Assembly: GCF_018130765.1 (NCBI RefSeq)
Contig: NZ_JAFCJZ010000016.1
Span: forward strand, 62,001 to 126,000
Direction of reading: 5' to 3'
Source: Bradyrhizobium iriomotense
Lineage (GTDB): Bacteria > Pseudomonadota > Alphaproteobacteria > Rhizobiales > Xanthobacteraceae
Length of the DNA stretch: 64,000 bases
The notes under the pieces are model-generated. The model had not been told where the DNA came from. It did no database searches and saw nothing but the letters and a program-made list of their open reading frames with translations. Numbering within the stretch: position 1 is the stretch's first letter; each line of letters begins with the position of its first letter. The translations under genes were made by a program, and so were the position numbers. Of this stretch, positions 33,302-42,227 are shown one piece after another.

Positions 33302-35908
33302 CTAAAGCACGTTGCGAAATCTGCCGTCCAGATCTGGCGCAGCATTCGACGTTGGACGGAGTGAGCGTCTCCAGGCCCGCAACGACATATACCGAAGGTT
33401 CTGTTTTAGGTAGTAGATATCGCCTTCGTTCCAGCGCTCTGGCTCGAGTTCATCCAGTTCAGGAGGAAGATCGAAGGGAATATTTGGTTCCGTGTTTCCT
33501 GTCCGATCTGGTTCGATTCCGGCGAGGAATCGGATGATTGTCCTGGTCAATTCATCGCCGTACATGCTGAGGACCTGAGCTGTATTTGTGGCGTGTTCTG
33601 GGTTGTGACGCCCGACGTAGTCAAAAAGTTGCTCGTAGCCGAGCTTTGAGGCTCGGTCGTCGGCTAACAATCGCCGTATGCCTTCGGCAACATTGGTTGG
33701 TCGTGGTGCTCTCTTGACGACAGGGGTAGCTGCGGGAAGATCCTCAAAGCTATCATTGATGGCCGCTATGATCTTGCCTGCCGCTGCATCCGGATCCGCG
33801 CGTACTTCTCGGTGATGCGGGAGTGCTCCGGGTAAAGATCGCCGAGCCACTTTGATCAACTCGTCCTTGCTTTGGGCAACCTTCGGATCGACGTGCAAGC
33901 GCGCCTGCCGTCCACGCGTCGCGACAAGTAACAGGGCGCTCCATATGCGTCGCGGATCGGTCGCCACCAAGGTCAGCTTTGCCTCCGCGTGTAGCTCGCG
34001 GGCTTCTCTTATGGAAAGCACGGCGGCCGGGCGAACGGCCGGTCCAGGTTTCAAATCAATCCGCCTGTTTTTGTCAGATGCGATGTCGATGGTGGTATTG
34101 ACCCCGTCGACTGCGAGGACTCGTGCAAATTCAGTCCGCCCCAAGGTGGAATCGTTGGGTAGCGCTTCCGTCATGATCCATTCGCCGATCGAGAGTTCAA
34201 ACTTTTTACCTAGTCCGGTAAGCGGCACTGGCTTGCCAATGCTCCCCGACCGGATGCGATCGGCCCGTATCGTTCGGCTTAGCTCTTCGATGCGGCGTGG
34301 ATCGTCGCAGACGACGAACCTCGATGCATCCTCTCCGAAGTAGGGTAGGCGGCCAAATTCGAGCAAGCCTCTGTTCGCCATCTCCTCGACGGCATGCCGT
34401 ACCAGACCGGCCCGCAACAGCCGCACGATGTCGCTTGTCCCCCGATCCTGCCTTTCGATGGGGTGAACTTTCGTCACCTGATCCGCAGCGTAGGCAGCGA
34501 GATGCCGGCACACCACGCCGGTTTGGCGGCTTTGAACGTGGCCTAGAATGAGTTCGGAGCCGACGTTATTGGCCGCCAGTATCAGTCGGGCGAGGCGCTG
34601 GTCGTCGATCAGTTCTGAGTGAGGCACGACTACTAACCGGCCGGGCTGAAGGTGGACGTCACGGTTGCGACCGAGTGCGCGAAGCTCTGACGAGCCTGTG
34701 ACGGCCATATCCACCGTGCCGGCGATTGGGCCATAAGCCGCAAGCGCGGTTGTCGCGACGCTGCAGTCCGCGAGCTTGGCTCCAAGGATCAGAGGGCTCT
34801 CGTCCATTTGGCGGTTCGCACACGTAACCGAAATCTCCGAGACCACCGAATCCTCATCGGCAGCAGTGTAAGCTTTGATGTGGTTCTGTCCGGCTTGATC
34901 GATGAGGCGAACCGCGCGTGTCAGTAGTGACTGAATGCGACGGGTCGTCGCGTAAGTGGGCTTTAAAGCGCCGGGTATGTCGGTAAGAGTGATGACGTTC
35001 TGATCAAGCAAAATGCGCTCGACGGTTGCATTTTTATCTGTATCGCTGTCCAAGAATTTTGCACAGAGGCGCTCGAGCTCTGCTGTGCGCAATGAGGATC
35101 GTCCCCGCAAGAGCGTCTCGATCAGGTGGGTCGGGCTACCTTCAATCGCGCGGAGATTCTCTGCATAGTCCGCATCGCGGCTAGACGCGATCTGTTCGTT
35201 GGTCTTGTTGATGATCTTACCACTACCGTAGATGATCGGGCGCAAGTGCTTGCCAGGCTTGGGGGCAATAGGGTCGACGACAAGGTCGATCCCGACCTCG
35301 TGAAAGAACGTCTGATGGATTTCCCACGTCAGGTCCGGCCAGTTAACGCCTTCGACAACGTCCGCGCTTTCATTTCCGGTCGAGGTGTGGCGATGGCGCA
35401 CGACAAAGTCTCGGAGTTTGGGGCCGAGTACGCCGTCGTTGTCCATGGGGCGCAGCGCGAACAGCGCATGCGCGTGACGGTTGATACGGGCTTCGTGGAT
35501 CGCTGTGTGGATCGGGATCGCTGCCGACCCACGCGCCGCGAGGACGATCCGCCGGAGGATCTCTGCCGCTTCCTTCACGGAAACCTCCGTGGAGGGAGGA
35601 AGCGCCACAACGAGGGCCAATCCGACCTGCGGCAGTCGATTTCGTTCTGAAAGAGGGGTGCGGACCTTGCGACGTTCGGCCTCGTCAAGAGCGATCGCCA
35701 GCTTCGCGCGGTCGAGAAATGTAGCTGGGCAATCTACTGGAAGGATGATCTCCTCGTGCGCGAGATCACTGCGCAAATGCGAGTAGTCGAAGGGCTGCTC
35801 GAAGCGCGGGTCATGCACGGCATTCCGGGCGGCGTAGGCGATAGCACTGACGGCACCGCCGTGGTCGGCAAGGCGGACAGGAGCCAGAAACGCGAAGGGA
35901 ATTGCCAT
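33302..35908 (-). CDS. MobA/MobL (TraA-type, MobQ) relaxase with decayed helicase domain
   Basis: 868 aa from ATG 35908; two further starts upstream (ATG 35929, TTG 35947) are poorer. The first 30 residues (MAIPFAF...AVSAIAYAAR) match the relaxase N-terminus, and Tyr25 sits where the nicking Tyr25 of RSF1010 MobA lies. The metal-binding His cluster is in IHEARINRHAHALFALR (His138, His145, His147). Residues about 300-620 follow the TraA RecD-like helicase in order, with TYATTRRIQSLL, RLVVVPHSELIDDQRLARLI in place of the Walker B region, and SELILGHVQSR in place of VGDxxQL, but no GxxGTGKT Walker A and no DEAG are present. Ti TraA proteins are over 1000 aa. It should nick DNA but probably cannot unwind it. 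Confidence 0.75.
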   Translation of the reverse strand: MAIPFAFLAPVRLADHGGAVSAIAYAARNAVHDPRFEQPFDYSHLRSDLAHEEIILPVDCPATFLDRAKLAIALDEAERRKVRTPLSERNRLPQVGLALVVALPPSTEVSVKEAAEILRRIVLAARGSAAIPIHTAIHEARINRHAHALFALRPMDNDGVLGPKLRDFVVRHRHTSTGNESADVVEGVNWPDLTWEIHQTFFHEVGIDLVVDPIAPKPGKHLRPIIYGSGKIINKTNEQIASSRDADYAENLRAIEGSPTHLIETLLRGRSSLRTAELERLCAKFLDSDTDKNATVERILLDQNVITLTDIPGALKPTYATTRRIQSLLTRAVRLIDQAGQNHIKAYTAADEDSVVSEISVTCANRQMDESPLILGAKLADCSVATTALAAYGPIAGTVDMAVTGSSELRALGRNRDVHLQPGRLVVVPHSELIDDQRLARLILAANNVGSELILGHVQSRQTGVVCRHLAAYAADQVTKVHPIERQDRGTSDIVRLLRAGLVRHAVEEMANRGLLEFGRLPYFGEDASRFVVCDDPRRIEELSRTIRADRIRSGSIGKPVPLTGLGKKFELSIGEWIMTEALPNDSTLGRTEFARVLAVDGVNTTIDIASDKNRRIDLKPGPAVRPAAVLSIREARELHAEAKLTLVATDPRRIWSALLLVATRGRQARLHVDPKVAQSKDELIKVARRSLPGALPHHREVRADPDAAAGKIIAAINDSFEDLPAATPVVKRAPRPTNVAEGIRRLLADDRASKLGYEQLFDYVGRHNPEHATNTAQVLSMYGDELTRTIIRFLAGIEPDRTGNTEPNIPFDLPPELDELEPERWNEGDIYYLKQNLRYMSLRAWRRSLRPTSNAAPDLDGRFRNVL

Positions 35909-35948
35909 CGAAGAGCGCCCAAGAACCATTTTGTATATTGAGCCCAAA

Positions 35949-36012
35949 GTTTCCGGAAACCCGCAAGCGACCGGTCCGGAGTTTCCCCGAAAACTTTTCC
36001 TTTTGCGCTTGC
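35949..36012. other. Nested inverted repeats between relaxase and divergent gene: candidate oriT
   Basis: The 146-bp gap between the divergent genes holds GTTTCCGGAAAC (35949-35960, perfect palindrome), CCGGTCCGG around 35971-35979, a GTTTCCCCGAAAAC hairpin (35981-35994), and outer arms GCAAGCG (35963-35969) and CGCTTGC (36006-36012). The hairpin followed by CCCGCAAGCG recalls the GTTTC-loop-GAAAC plus CCGGTAAGTGCG layout of MobQ (RSF1010) origins. Position beside a relaxase gene fits an oriT; overlapping promoter operators are the alternative. Confidence 0.4.
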
Positions 36013-36054
36013 CGAGGCGTGTGATGGCCTACGTTCATCGATGAAGGAGGTCCC

Positions 36055-36780
36055 ATGAAGCGTCGTACCCGTATTATGAAAGAGCTCGAAACGTCCGAGG
36101 TCGTGCTGGCGCGGTTGCGCGAGGAGCGCGCCCTTCTCGACGCCAAGATTGCGCAGCTGGAGGAGCGCCGCCAAGCAGATGTACTGCAGCTGATTGTGGA
36201 CACGGCAACACGTTTCAATTTGGCACAGCTGCCGGCCGCGAGCATAGTCGCTGGTCTCGAACTGCTCGCGCAGAGCGCTTGCGTGGATCGTCCGGTCCTC
36301 GATCCCGGCGGAACCGATGCTGACAGCTCCGACGATCCTCAAGAGGAGCTCGTGCCCGTGATTGTCCGGCTGACGCGCAACACCTCGGCCGTCAATCGCG
36401 AGATGCTTGAGAATGCGGGCGTCCGCTGGAACGGGCGCGCTCGTGGATGGACCGGTCGCGTCACCCCAGACGCCTTGCGGCATCTGAACGAGATCTTCCC
36501 CGGTCGCGTCGAGGGACCCGCTCGGAAAAGCTCAGCAGCCCAGCAGGACGACAAGGCCGGCCCGGCGCTCGAAGCCGAGGGTTCGCCGATCACGTCGCCG
36601 GACCCTCCGCTGGCGAACGTGGAAGCTGAGGCCGTTGCCAAGACGGAGGGTGGCGCATTGAACGAGACCGCGGCCGAGGAGGGGGCGATCGCGCCCGCGC
36701 AGCCGGCGGTCTCCGCGGCTACGCGGCTGCTGACGCCGCAGTACCGGCCGGCACTGCCGCGCCGTCCGTTGCCGACCTAG
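36055..36780 (+). CDS. Coiled-coil protein divergent from the relaxase; possible conjugation accessory protein
   Basis: 241 aa with a strong ribosome site (GAAGGAGG, 4 nt spacer). Residues 8-45 form a charged coiled coil (LETSEVVLARLREERALLDA, then KIAQLEERRQ), like TraC-type accessory proteins encoded beside rhizobial traA. A second conserved-looking segment at 100-150 (VPVIVRLTRNTSAVNREMLE, GVRWNGRARGWTGRV) looks like a small folded domain; the rest is Ala/Pro/Glu-rich and probably disordered. I do not recognise the family with certainty. Its divergent position and the repeat region between suggest it binds the transfer origin or regulates the relaxase. Confidence 0.6.
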   Translation: MKRRTRIMKELETSEVVLARLREERALLDAKIAQLEERRQADVLQLIVDTATRFNLAQLPAASIVAGLELLAQSACVDRPVLDPGGTDADSSDDPQEELVPVIVRLTRNTSAVNREMLENAGVRWNGRARGWTGRVTPDALRHLNEIFPGRVEGPARKSSAAQQDDKAGPALEAEGSPITSPDPPLANVEAEAVAKTEGGALNETAAEEGAIAPAQPAVSAATRLLTPQYRPALPRRPLPT

Positions 36781-37267
36781 TCTGCGAGGAGGTGCTATCC
36801 GAAACGGGTCATCGGACGCTCACCTTGATGGCTTGCGAGGTGGCGCACAGAGCTGCTACACACCTCTCGTGTCGCCCGGTTTTCTATAGCGATTTCAGGC
36901 GCCTGAGGGCGGCGACAATCTGGCTGAGTACCCTCCCGCCCCAGCCAGCTCTCAAGCTGTTGAGTTCATTCGGTAAACAGTTTCATCCCAGTCAGGTCTT
37001 TTGGGCGCGTTTGGAAACACAGATTCTAAGGCTCGGTCCAGAACGAACTAAACGGCGTGGCCATGCTGGCTTATCTCCGAGCTTCCAACCGAACATATAC
37101 CGCGGAAGCTGCTCGGGCGGGTCTGTTTTGCCCTCATCGTAGAATAGGGTGCTACGGCGAACGAAGCGGACAACCGGTCGAGATGCGCTTGTGCGGAATT
37201 GCAGCCGTGCCGCAGTCCGCCTAGCCGCGGACTCGGGGGGCGGTTGTTGCCCCGCTACCGGCGACCA
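36781..37267. other. 487-bp intergenic region, no supported gene
   Basis: Follows the coiled-coil gene and precedes the end of the LysR gene on the other strand. Frames are short and without recognisable motifs or ribosome sites; a 53-codon frame starting near 37062 is the longest plausible one and matches nothing I know. It may be decayed remnant of the same mobile element, since a traD-like small gene would be expected here, but no remnant could be identified. Confidence 0.35.
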
Positions 37268-38248
37268 TTACGACCGCAAATCGCGTGGCCTTCGTTTCCT
37301 TGGCCGACCGGAACGATGGAGGCCTCTCACTTCCTGCTGTTGAAAGAGCTCACTGCACACGCCACGCAGCCATTGGCTTGCCGGGTCGTGATGGAAGCGG
37401 GCGTGCCAATATTGCTTCACCGTAAAGCCGGTGATCGCCAGCGGGCATTCGAGCACGCGCAGTCCGTAATAGTGGGCCAGCGTTTCGCCAATGTGCCTTG
37501 GAAGGGTGGCGATCAGGTCAGTCGTCCCGACGATTGCGGGTAGCCCCAAGAAGCCGGGCAGCTCGAGCGCGACATCAAGGACTATCTGCTGCTTCTTCAG
37601 CGCGTCGGCGAGCAACTGATGTCCGGTGCCGGAACGAATGAGGACGTGCGCCTCACGCCTGAAATCCTTTGCGGTGATGCGGTCGCCGATCCGAACATGT
37701 TTTGCGTTCGCCAGGCAGACCCAATCCTGCGGAAAAAGTGCCTGTTGGAAGTGTCCAGCGTCGAGGTCCGAGATGTAGCCGAGCGCCAGATCGGCCTCGC
37801 CAGACTGCAGCATTCGCGGGGTATCGCCGCCGATCTGGGCCGCCTCGATGCGGATGCCTGGCGCAACGCGGCGAACGTGGGCGAGGATGGCCGGAAGCAG
37901 CGTGATGTGGCTCGCATCCGTCATGCAGATGACGAAGCGGCGCTTTGCGGTCGCTGGATCAAACTCAGGGCGAAGCTCAGCCAGACGACGCAGCATCTCC
38001 AATGCTTGTCTAGCCGTCCCGATGAGAGCCTCGGCGCGCGGAGTCGGCAGCATCCCCTCCGCCGCCCGGATGAAGAGCGGATCGTCGAGTTCCTTTCGCA
38101 GGCGCGCCAGCCAGATCGAAATGGTCGGCTGGCTTTGACCGAGCTTTTCGGCCGCTTTGGTGACGCTTCCCGTGGTGAACAAGGCGTCAAACAGCCGGAG
38201 CAGGCGCGGGTCCAGCAGGTTCGTCTCGGAGAGGCCCCGGTGCTTCAT
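37268..38248 (-). CDS. LysR family transcriptional regulator (NodD/NahR-like subgroup)
   Basis: 326 aa. DNA-binding domain at 10-70: LLDPRLLRLFDALFTTGSVT, KAAEKLGQSQPTISIWLARL, DDPLFIRAAEGMLPTPRAEA. The LLxxFxALxxxxSVTxAAxxLxxSQPxxS pattern and RRFVICMTDASHITLLPAIL are typical of the NahR/NodD/LinR branch that responds to aromatic or cyclic acids. The last 25 residues are basic (SGRPRKRRPRDLRS) and unusual. It is divergent from the 12-gene operon starting at 38351 and is its likely activator. Confidence 0.9.
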   Translation of the reverse strand: MKHRGLSETNLLDPRLLRLFDALFTTGSVTKAAEKLGQSQPTISIWLARLRKELDDPLFIRAAEGMLPTPRAEALIGTARQALEMLRRLAELRPEFDPATAKRRFVICMTDASHITLLPAILAHVRRVAPGIRIEAAQIGGDTPRMLQSGEADLALGYISDLDAGHFQQALFPQDWVCLANAKHVRIGDRITAKDFRREAHVLIRSGTGHQLLADALKKQQIVLDVALELPGFLGLPAIVGTTDLIATLPRHIGETLAHYYGLRVLECPLAITGFTVKQYWHARFHHDPASQWLRGVCSELFQQQEVRGLHRSGRPRKRRPRDLRS

Positions 38249-38264
38249 TGCGAACTAAAATAAT

Positions 38265-38288
38265 GGATATAAGGATCATAGCATATCC
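38265..38288. promoter_or_regulatory. Dyad in divergent LysR/ketopantoate-reductase promoter
   Basis: GGATAT (38265-38270) and ATATCC (38283-38288) form an inverted repeat with a 12-bp spacer in an AT-rich stretch between the divergent starts at 38248 and 38351. Size and position fit a LysR recognition site controlling both directions. Confidence 0.4.
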
Positions 38289-38350
38289 GAATAAAGGGCG
38301 GACTGCTACCACGCCTCCGACGCCGAAAAAGGCGCGGGAGAAACGTTCGG

Positions 38351-39295
38351 ATGAGGATCTGCTTTATCGGAGCGGGGGCCTTGGGCTCGACCATCGGCGG
38401 CACCCTGGCGCGCGGCGGTGCCGAGGTGTGGTTGATCGATCCGTTTCAGGCTCATGTCGACGCGATTAATGCCAGCGGTCTGCGGATGCTCGAGGGTGGC
38501 GCTGAGGCCACTGTAAAGCTCTCTGCGTGCACCTCCGCCGCCGAGGTCGGCATGGTGGCGGACCTCGTCATCGTCCTCGTCAAATCCTACCACACGCGGG
38601 AAGCTATCCGGGCGGCAGCGCCGATCATCGGGGCGCGCACGGTCGTGATGTCGCTTCAAAACGGTCTTGGGCACGAGGACATCCTGTCGGAGGAAGTTGG
38701 TCGTGACCGGATCATGGCAGGCAAGACCTACGTGGGTGGCGTGCTGCTGAGCCCTGGTCATGTGCGCTCCGGGGTCATCGGCAAGGAAACCATCATCGGC
38801 GAACTTGATGGGCGCTTGACGGAACGCGCACAGCGGATTTCCGAGACGTTCAATCGTGCCGGTATTCTCACGCTGCTCAGCGACAACATCCTGGGCACGA
38901 TGTGGGACAAGTTGTTCATCAACGTCGCCGGAGGTGGAATTACCGCCGTTACCGGCCTGACCTATGGCGGCCTGTATTCTCTGCCTGTCCTGGAAGAGTG
39001 TGCGCTGGCCGCTATCTCGGAGGGCATCGCGGTCGCGCAAGCTGCCGGTGTCAAGATCTCGATTATCGACCCTCGGCGCGCTTGGACGATGGCATCCGCT
39101 GGGCTGCCGCCCGAGTTCAAGACCTCGATGTTGCAGAGCTTGCAGTCCGGCAATCTGACCGAGGTTGATTACATTCACGGCTCCGTCGTGCGTTGGGGGG
39201 CTAAGCTCAACGTGCCGACGCCCGTCAATTCGACCCTCGTTGCGCTGGTCAAAGGCCTCGAATACGCGCGCAGCGACTATCCGGGAAAGGCCTAA
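38351..39295 (+). CDS. Ketopantoate reductase family oxidoreductase (PanE/ApbA-like)
   Basis: 314 aa NADP-type reductase. N-terminal Rossmann motif FIGAGALGSTIGGTLARGG (residues 5-23); the catalytic Lys is in MWDKLFINVAGGGITAVTG near 185-203 and the acid in SMLQSLQSGNLTEVDYIHG near 260-278. Family members outside pantothenate synthesis reduce other 2-keto acids. As first gene of a catabolic operon with quinate-type enzymes it is unlikely to be the biosynthetic PanE. GGGAGAAA lies upstream of the ATG. The VOC gene follows after 4 bp. Confidence 0.86.
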   Translation: MRICFIGAGALGSTIGGTLARGGAEVWLIDPFQAHVDAINASGLRMLEGGAEATVKLSACTSAAEVGMVADLVIVLVKSYHTREAIRAAAPIIGARTVVMSLQNGLGHEDILSEEVGRDRIMAGKTYVGGVLLSPGHVRSGVIGKETIIGELDGRLTERAQRISETFNRAGILTLLSDNILGTMWDKLFINVAGGGITAVTGLTYGGLYSLPVLEECALAAISEGIAVAQAAGVKISIIDPRRAWTMASAGLPPEFKTSMLQSLQSGNLTEVDYIHGSVVRWGAKLNVPTPVNSTLVALVKGLEYARSDYPGKA

Positions 39296-39299
39296 GACG

Positions 39300-39686
39300 A
39301 TGTCGTTGCCCCGCGCTTACGTCGAACACGTCGCGATCCGCGTGCCGGACGTTGATCGTCACGTCGACTTCTTTCGTGAGGTGCTTGGTCTCACGATCCG
39401 CGACGAGCAACCCGCCGACGGCGAGCGCCCGCGTCAGGTATGGGTGCTCGGAAGCGTGCAACTCATCGAGGATCCGAGCTTCGTCGGACCGGAGGGGCGT
39501 CTCGCCCATCTCGGCATCATGGTCGACGATTACGAAGGTGTGCTCGCCCGTGCTGCCGCGTGGGGCGCCAAAGCACTGCTCGCCGGGCCGAACTGGCTCG
39601 AGCTGCCGGGCGGGCTGAACGTCGAAATCTTGCAAGCCAGTGCGGGTGCCGTGGAAGCGGCGCTGGCGATCAATCCACGGGCGTAA
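39300..39686 (+). CDS. VOC family (glyoxalase/dioxygenase fold) protein
   Basis: 128 aa, one vicinal-oxygen-chelate module pair: first half YVEHVAIRVPDVDRHVDFFR (His near residue 10), second half LAHLGIMVDDYEGVLARAAA (His near 70) and terminal ELPGGLNVEILQ with the Glu ligand, so a metal site is plausible. ATG 39300 is inferred from position; the longer frame runs into the previous gene. Role unknown: isomerase, epimerase or lyase on an operon intermediate. Confidence 0.82.
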   Translation: MSLPRAYVEHVAIRVPDVDRHVDFFREVLGLTIRDEQPADGERPRQVWVLGSVQLIEDPSFVGPEGRLAHLGIMVDDYEGVLARAAAWGAKALLAGPNWLELPGGLNVEILQASAGAVEAALAINPRA

Positions 39687-39698
39687 GGAACACGCGAC

Positions 39699-40169
39699 AT
39701 GACCGATGAGCGCTACTGGGACGATGCCAGGGTCGGCGACGAATGCATCACTCCCTCAGTGACGGTTACGGAAACGATGGTGAATGCCTACGCCGAGCTG
39801 ACGGGCGATTTCACGCCGGTCCATGTCGACGAGGAATATGCCAAAACCACACCCTTCGGCACGCGCGTCGCGCACGGGCTGTTTGGCCTATCGCTGGCCG
39901 ACGGTTTGAAGACGCGTGCCGACTACCGCTTCCTTCCGGGAATGTCGCTGGGCTGGACGTGGGATTTCAAGCTGCCGATCAAGCTCGGCGATACCGTGCA
40001 CGTCAAGTTCCGCGTCGGCTCGATGCGCACCACGAAGCGGGAAGGGTGGGGCATCGTGGTGCTGCCCTCGGAGCTGATCAATCAGCGCGGCGAAGTGGTG
40101 CAGCTCGGCGAGCACCGGCTGATGATTCCGATGCGCCCGAAGACCAACGCCGCAGGAGAGCAGGCATGA
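39699..40169 (+). CDS. MaoC family (R)-specific hydratase-like protein
   Basis: 156 aa hot-dog-fold protein. The catalytic Asp/His pair is in GDFTPVHVDEEYAKTTPFG with AHGLFGLSLADGL after it, the MaoC signature. Such enzymes hydrate enoyl-CoA or, in mesaconyl-CoA pathways, methyl-branched dicarboxyl-CoAs. It shares an ATGA with the CoA-transferase gene, so the two probably handle the same CoA ester. Confidence 0.9.
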   Translation: MTDERYWDDARVGDECITPSVTVTETMVNAYAELTGDFTPVHVDEEYAKTTPFGTRVAHGLFGLSLADGLKTRADYRFLPGMSLGWTWDFKLPIKLGDTVHVKFRVGSMRTTKREGWGIVVLPSELINQRGEVVQLGEHRLMIPMRPKTNAAGEQA

Positions 40170-41392
40170 CCGTGCAGGATCTGCCGCTCAAAGGCATTCG
40201 CGTCATCGACTACAGCCATTTCCTGGCAGGCCCGTTCATGGGCCGCTGCCTCGCAGCGATGGGCGCCGAAGTCATCAAGGTGGAGCGTCCTAGGGAAGGC
40301 GATGCGGGCCGTGCCCATGGCTATTTCAAGGACGGACAATCCGGCTATTTCCTGCAGCAGAATATGGGGAAACAGGGATTGTGCATCGATCTGCGCGACA
40401 CGCGTGGTCTCGACATGATGATGAAGCTGGTCGACACGGCCGACGTCCTCATCGAGAACTACCGCCCCGGCGCACTCGAGCGCCTCGGGCTTGGTTACAA
40501 GGCGCTATCGGCACGGAATCCCAGGCTGATCTACTGCTCGGTTTCCGCCTATGGCCACACCGGTCTCTATGCCGACCGTCCAGGCTTCGGACTGATCGCA
40601 GAGGCGATGTCGGGCGCTCTGGCGCAACTGGGCACTCCCGGCGAAGCGCCGCCGCTGCTGCGGATGCCGCTGGCCGACATGTATACCGGCATTCACGGTG
40701 TGGCTGCCATCAATGCAGCGCTGGTTGGCCGCGCGTCATCCGGACGCGGCCAGCATATCGATCTGGCGCTGTACGACTGCATGGTCTCGATGCACGACTA
40801 TGCGGTTCAGCGCTACTTCCTCTCCGGCGGCATCGACCAACCGAAGCAGACCGGCAGCGGACAGCCGGATTCGACCGTCTACGGCGTCTTTCCGGCCAAC
40901 GACGGCAATCTTGTCATTGCCGCCCAAGTCGATGATGCGTGGCGGCGATTGGCGAGCCTGATCGGGGGAGACACGCTGGCATCCGACGAACGCTTCACCA
41001 CGCCTGCCGCGCGGAACGCCCATTATGCCGAAGCGATGGACATCGTGCGCACCTGGACGCTGTCGCAACCATCTCGGGACGCCTGTCTTGCGGCACTTGA
41101 GGCAGCAGCTGTGCCGTCGGCTCCTGTGCAGACCATCGAAGAGGTCGTGAAGGATCCGCAGATCCACGCGCGTGGCATGCTGGTCGAGCAGGAGCATCCT
41201 GTGCTCGGCAAGGTGACGCTACCTAACCTGCCGTTCCGCTTCTCAGACTGCGACACCACGGTGCGGACTCCGGCGCCGCTGCTCGGCCAGGACAATCGCC
41301 GCATTGCCGCCTCGCTGGGGGTGTCGGCCGAAGCCATCGAGGCGATGGTGCGTGACGGCGTCCTCTACAACGAAGTGGCAGTACAGGAGTGA
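40166..41392 (+). CDS. CaiB/BaiF family (class III) CoA-transferase
   Basis: 408 aa. The N-terminal block LKGIRVIDYSHFLAGPFMGR, then AAMGAEVIKVERPREGD, IDLRDTRGLDMMMKLVDTAD and ENYRPGALERLGLGY identify the family. The catalytic Asp is in MPLADMYTGIHGVAAINAAL near residue 173, aligned with Asp169 of formyl-CoA transferase. The ATG at 40166 overlaps the MaoC stop. It should move CoA between acids; partner acids are unknown. Joined with MaoC, it resembles CoA activation plus hydration steps. Confidence 0.92.
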   Translation: MTVQDLPLKGIRVIDYSHFLAGPFMGRCLAAMGAEVIKVERPREGDAGRAHGYFKDGQSGYFLQQNMGKQGLCIDLRDTRGLDMMMKLVDTADVLIENYRPGALERLGLGYKALSARNPRLIYCSVSAYGHTGLYADRPGFGLIAEAMSGALAQLGTPGEAPPLLRMPLADMYTGIHGVAAINAALVGRASSGRGQHIDLALYDCMVSMHDYAVQRYFLSGGIDQPKQTGSGQPDSTVYGVFPANDGNLVIAAQVDDAWRRLASLIGGDTLASDERFTTPAARNAHYAEAMDIVRTWTLSQPSRDACLAALEAAAVPSAPVQTIEEVVKDPQIHARGMLVEQEHPVLGKVTLPNLPFRFSDCDTTVRTPAPLLGQDNRRIAASLGVSAEAIEAMVRDGVLYNEVAVQE

Positions 41393-41395
41393 GCG

Positions 41396-42223
41396 ATGAG
41401 CGACCGTTATGCGGTGATCGGCAATCCGATCGGCTTCAGCAAATCACCTCTCATCCATGGCACTTTCGCCAGAATGACAGGACAGGACCTTGTCTACGAG
41501 GCGATCGAGGGCCCCCTCAATGGTTTCAACGAGCGGGTTGATCAATTCCGGACAGAGGGCGCCAAGGGGCTGAACATCACCGCCCCGTTCAAGCTCGATG
41601 CCTTCGCCTACGCAAACGAGCTTTCAGAAAGCGCCAAACGAGCAGGCGCTGCAAACTGCCTGAAGTTCGACGGCGATCGGATCGTTGCCGAGAATTTCGA
41701 CGGGATCGGCCTCGTGCGTGACATCACCGTCAATCTCGGCGTCAAAATGACCGGCCGCCGCGTCCTGATGCTCGGCGCTGGAGGAGCAGCGCGTGGCGCG
41801 CTACTGCCGTTCCTGCGTCAGGAGCCATCCGAGTTGGTTCTCGTCAATCGTACCTTATCGAAGGCTGTGGCATTGGCCGAAGAGTTCGCCGGTTGTGGTC
41901 CCCTGATCGTCAGCGGCTATGCTGAACTGGCCGATCTTGCCGAAGGCTATGACGTCGTGGTCAACGCGACATCGGCCAGCCTGCGGGGTGAGATGCCGCC
42001 GCTTCCAGGCAACGTCTTCCGCGGTGCGGAGCTGGCGTACGAACTCGCCTATGGCAAGGGGCTCACTCCCTTTCTGCAAGCGGCCCGCGCCGAAGGCGTA
42101 ACCAAGCTGGCCGACGGCGTCGGCATGCTGGTCGAGCAGGCGGCCGAAGCTTTTGCCTGGTGGCGCGGCGTTCGACCGAGCACGACAGAGGTCATCGCCG
42201 AACTGACCGTGCCATTGAGCTGA
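41396..42223 (+). CDS. aroE: Shikimate dehydrogenase family protein (AroE paralogue 1)
   Basis: 275 aa. IGNPIGFSKSPLIHGTFARM at the start is the shikimate-binding SxS loop; the catalytic Lys is in LNITAPFKLDAFAYANELSE and the paired Asp in ENFDGIGLVRDI (the usual NTDG reads NFDG). The cofactor domain has VLMLGAGGAARGALLPFL and VNRTLSKA, the NRT pattern of NADP-preferring enzymes. It reduces 3-dehydroshikimate or oxidises shikimate. The operon context argues for catabolic use. Confidence 0.88.
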   Translation: MSDRYAVIGNPIGFSKSPLIHGTFARMTGQDLVYEAIEGPLNGFNERVDQFRTEGAKGLNITAPFKLDAFAYANELSESAKRAGAANCLKFDGDRIVAENFDGIGLVRDITVNLGVKMTGRRVLMLGAGGAARGALLPFLRQEPSELVLVNRTLSKAVALAEEFAGCGPLIVSGYAELADLAEGYDVVVNATSASLRGEMPPLPGNVFRGAELAYELAYGKGLTPFLQAARAEGVTKLADGVGMLVEQAAEAFAWWRGVRPSTTEVIAELTVPLS

Positions 42224-42227
42224 CGCG

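Noticed and set aside
36781..37267. Search for a tRNA or attachment-site repeat bounding the relaxase region
   Set aside because: No tRNA-like cloverleaf and no matching direct repeat on the other side (33026-33301) was seen, so an integrated element with defined ends cannot be claimed.
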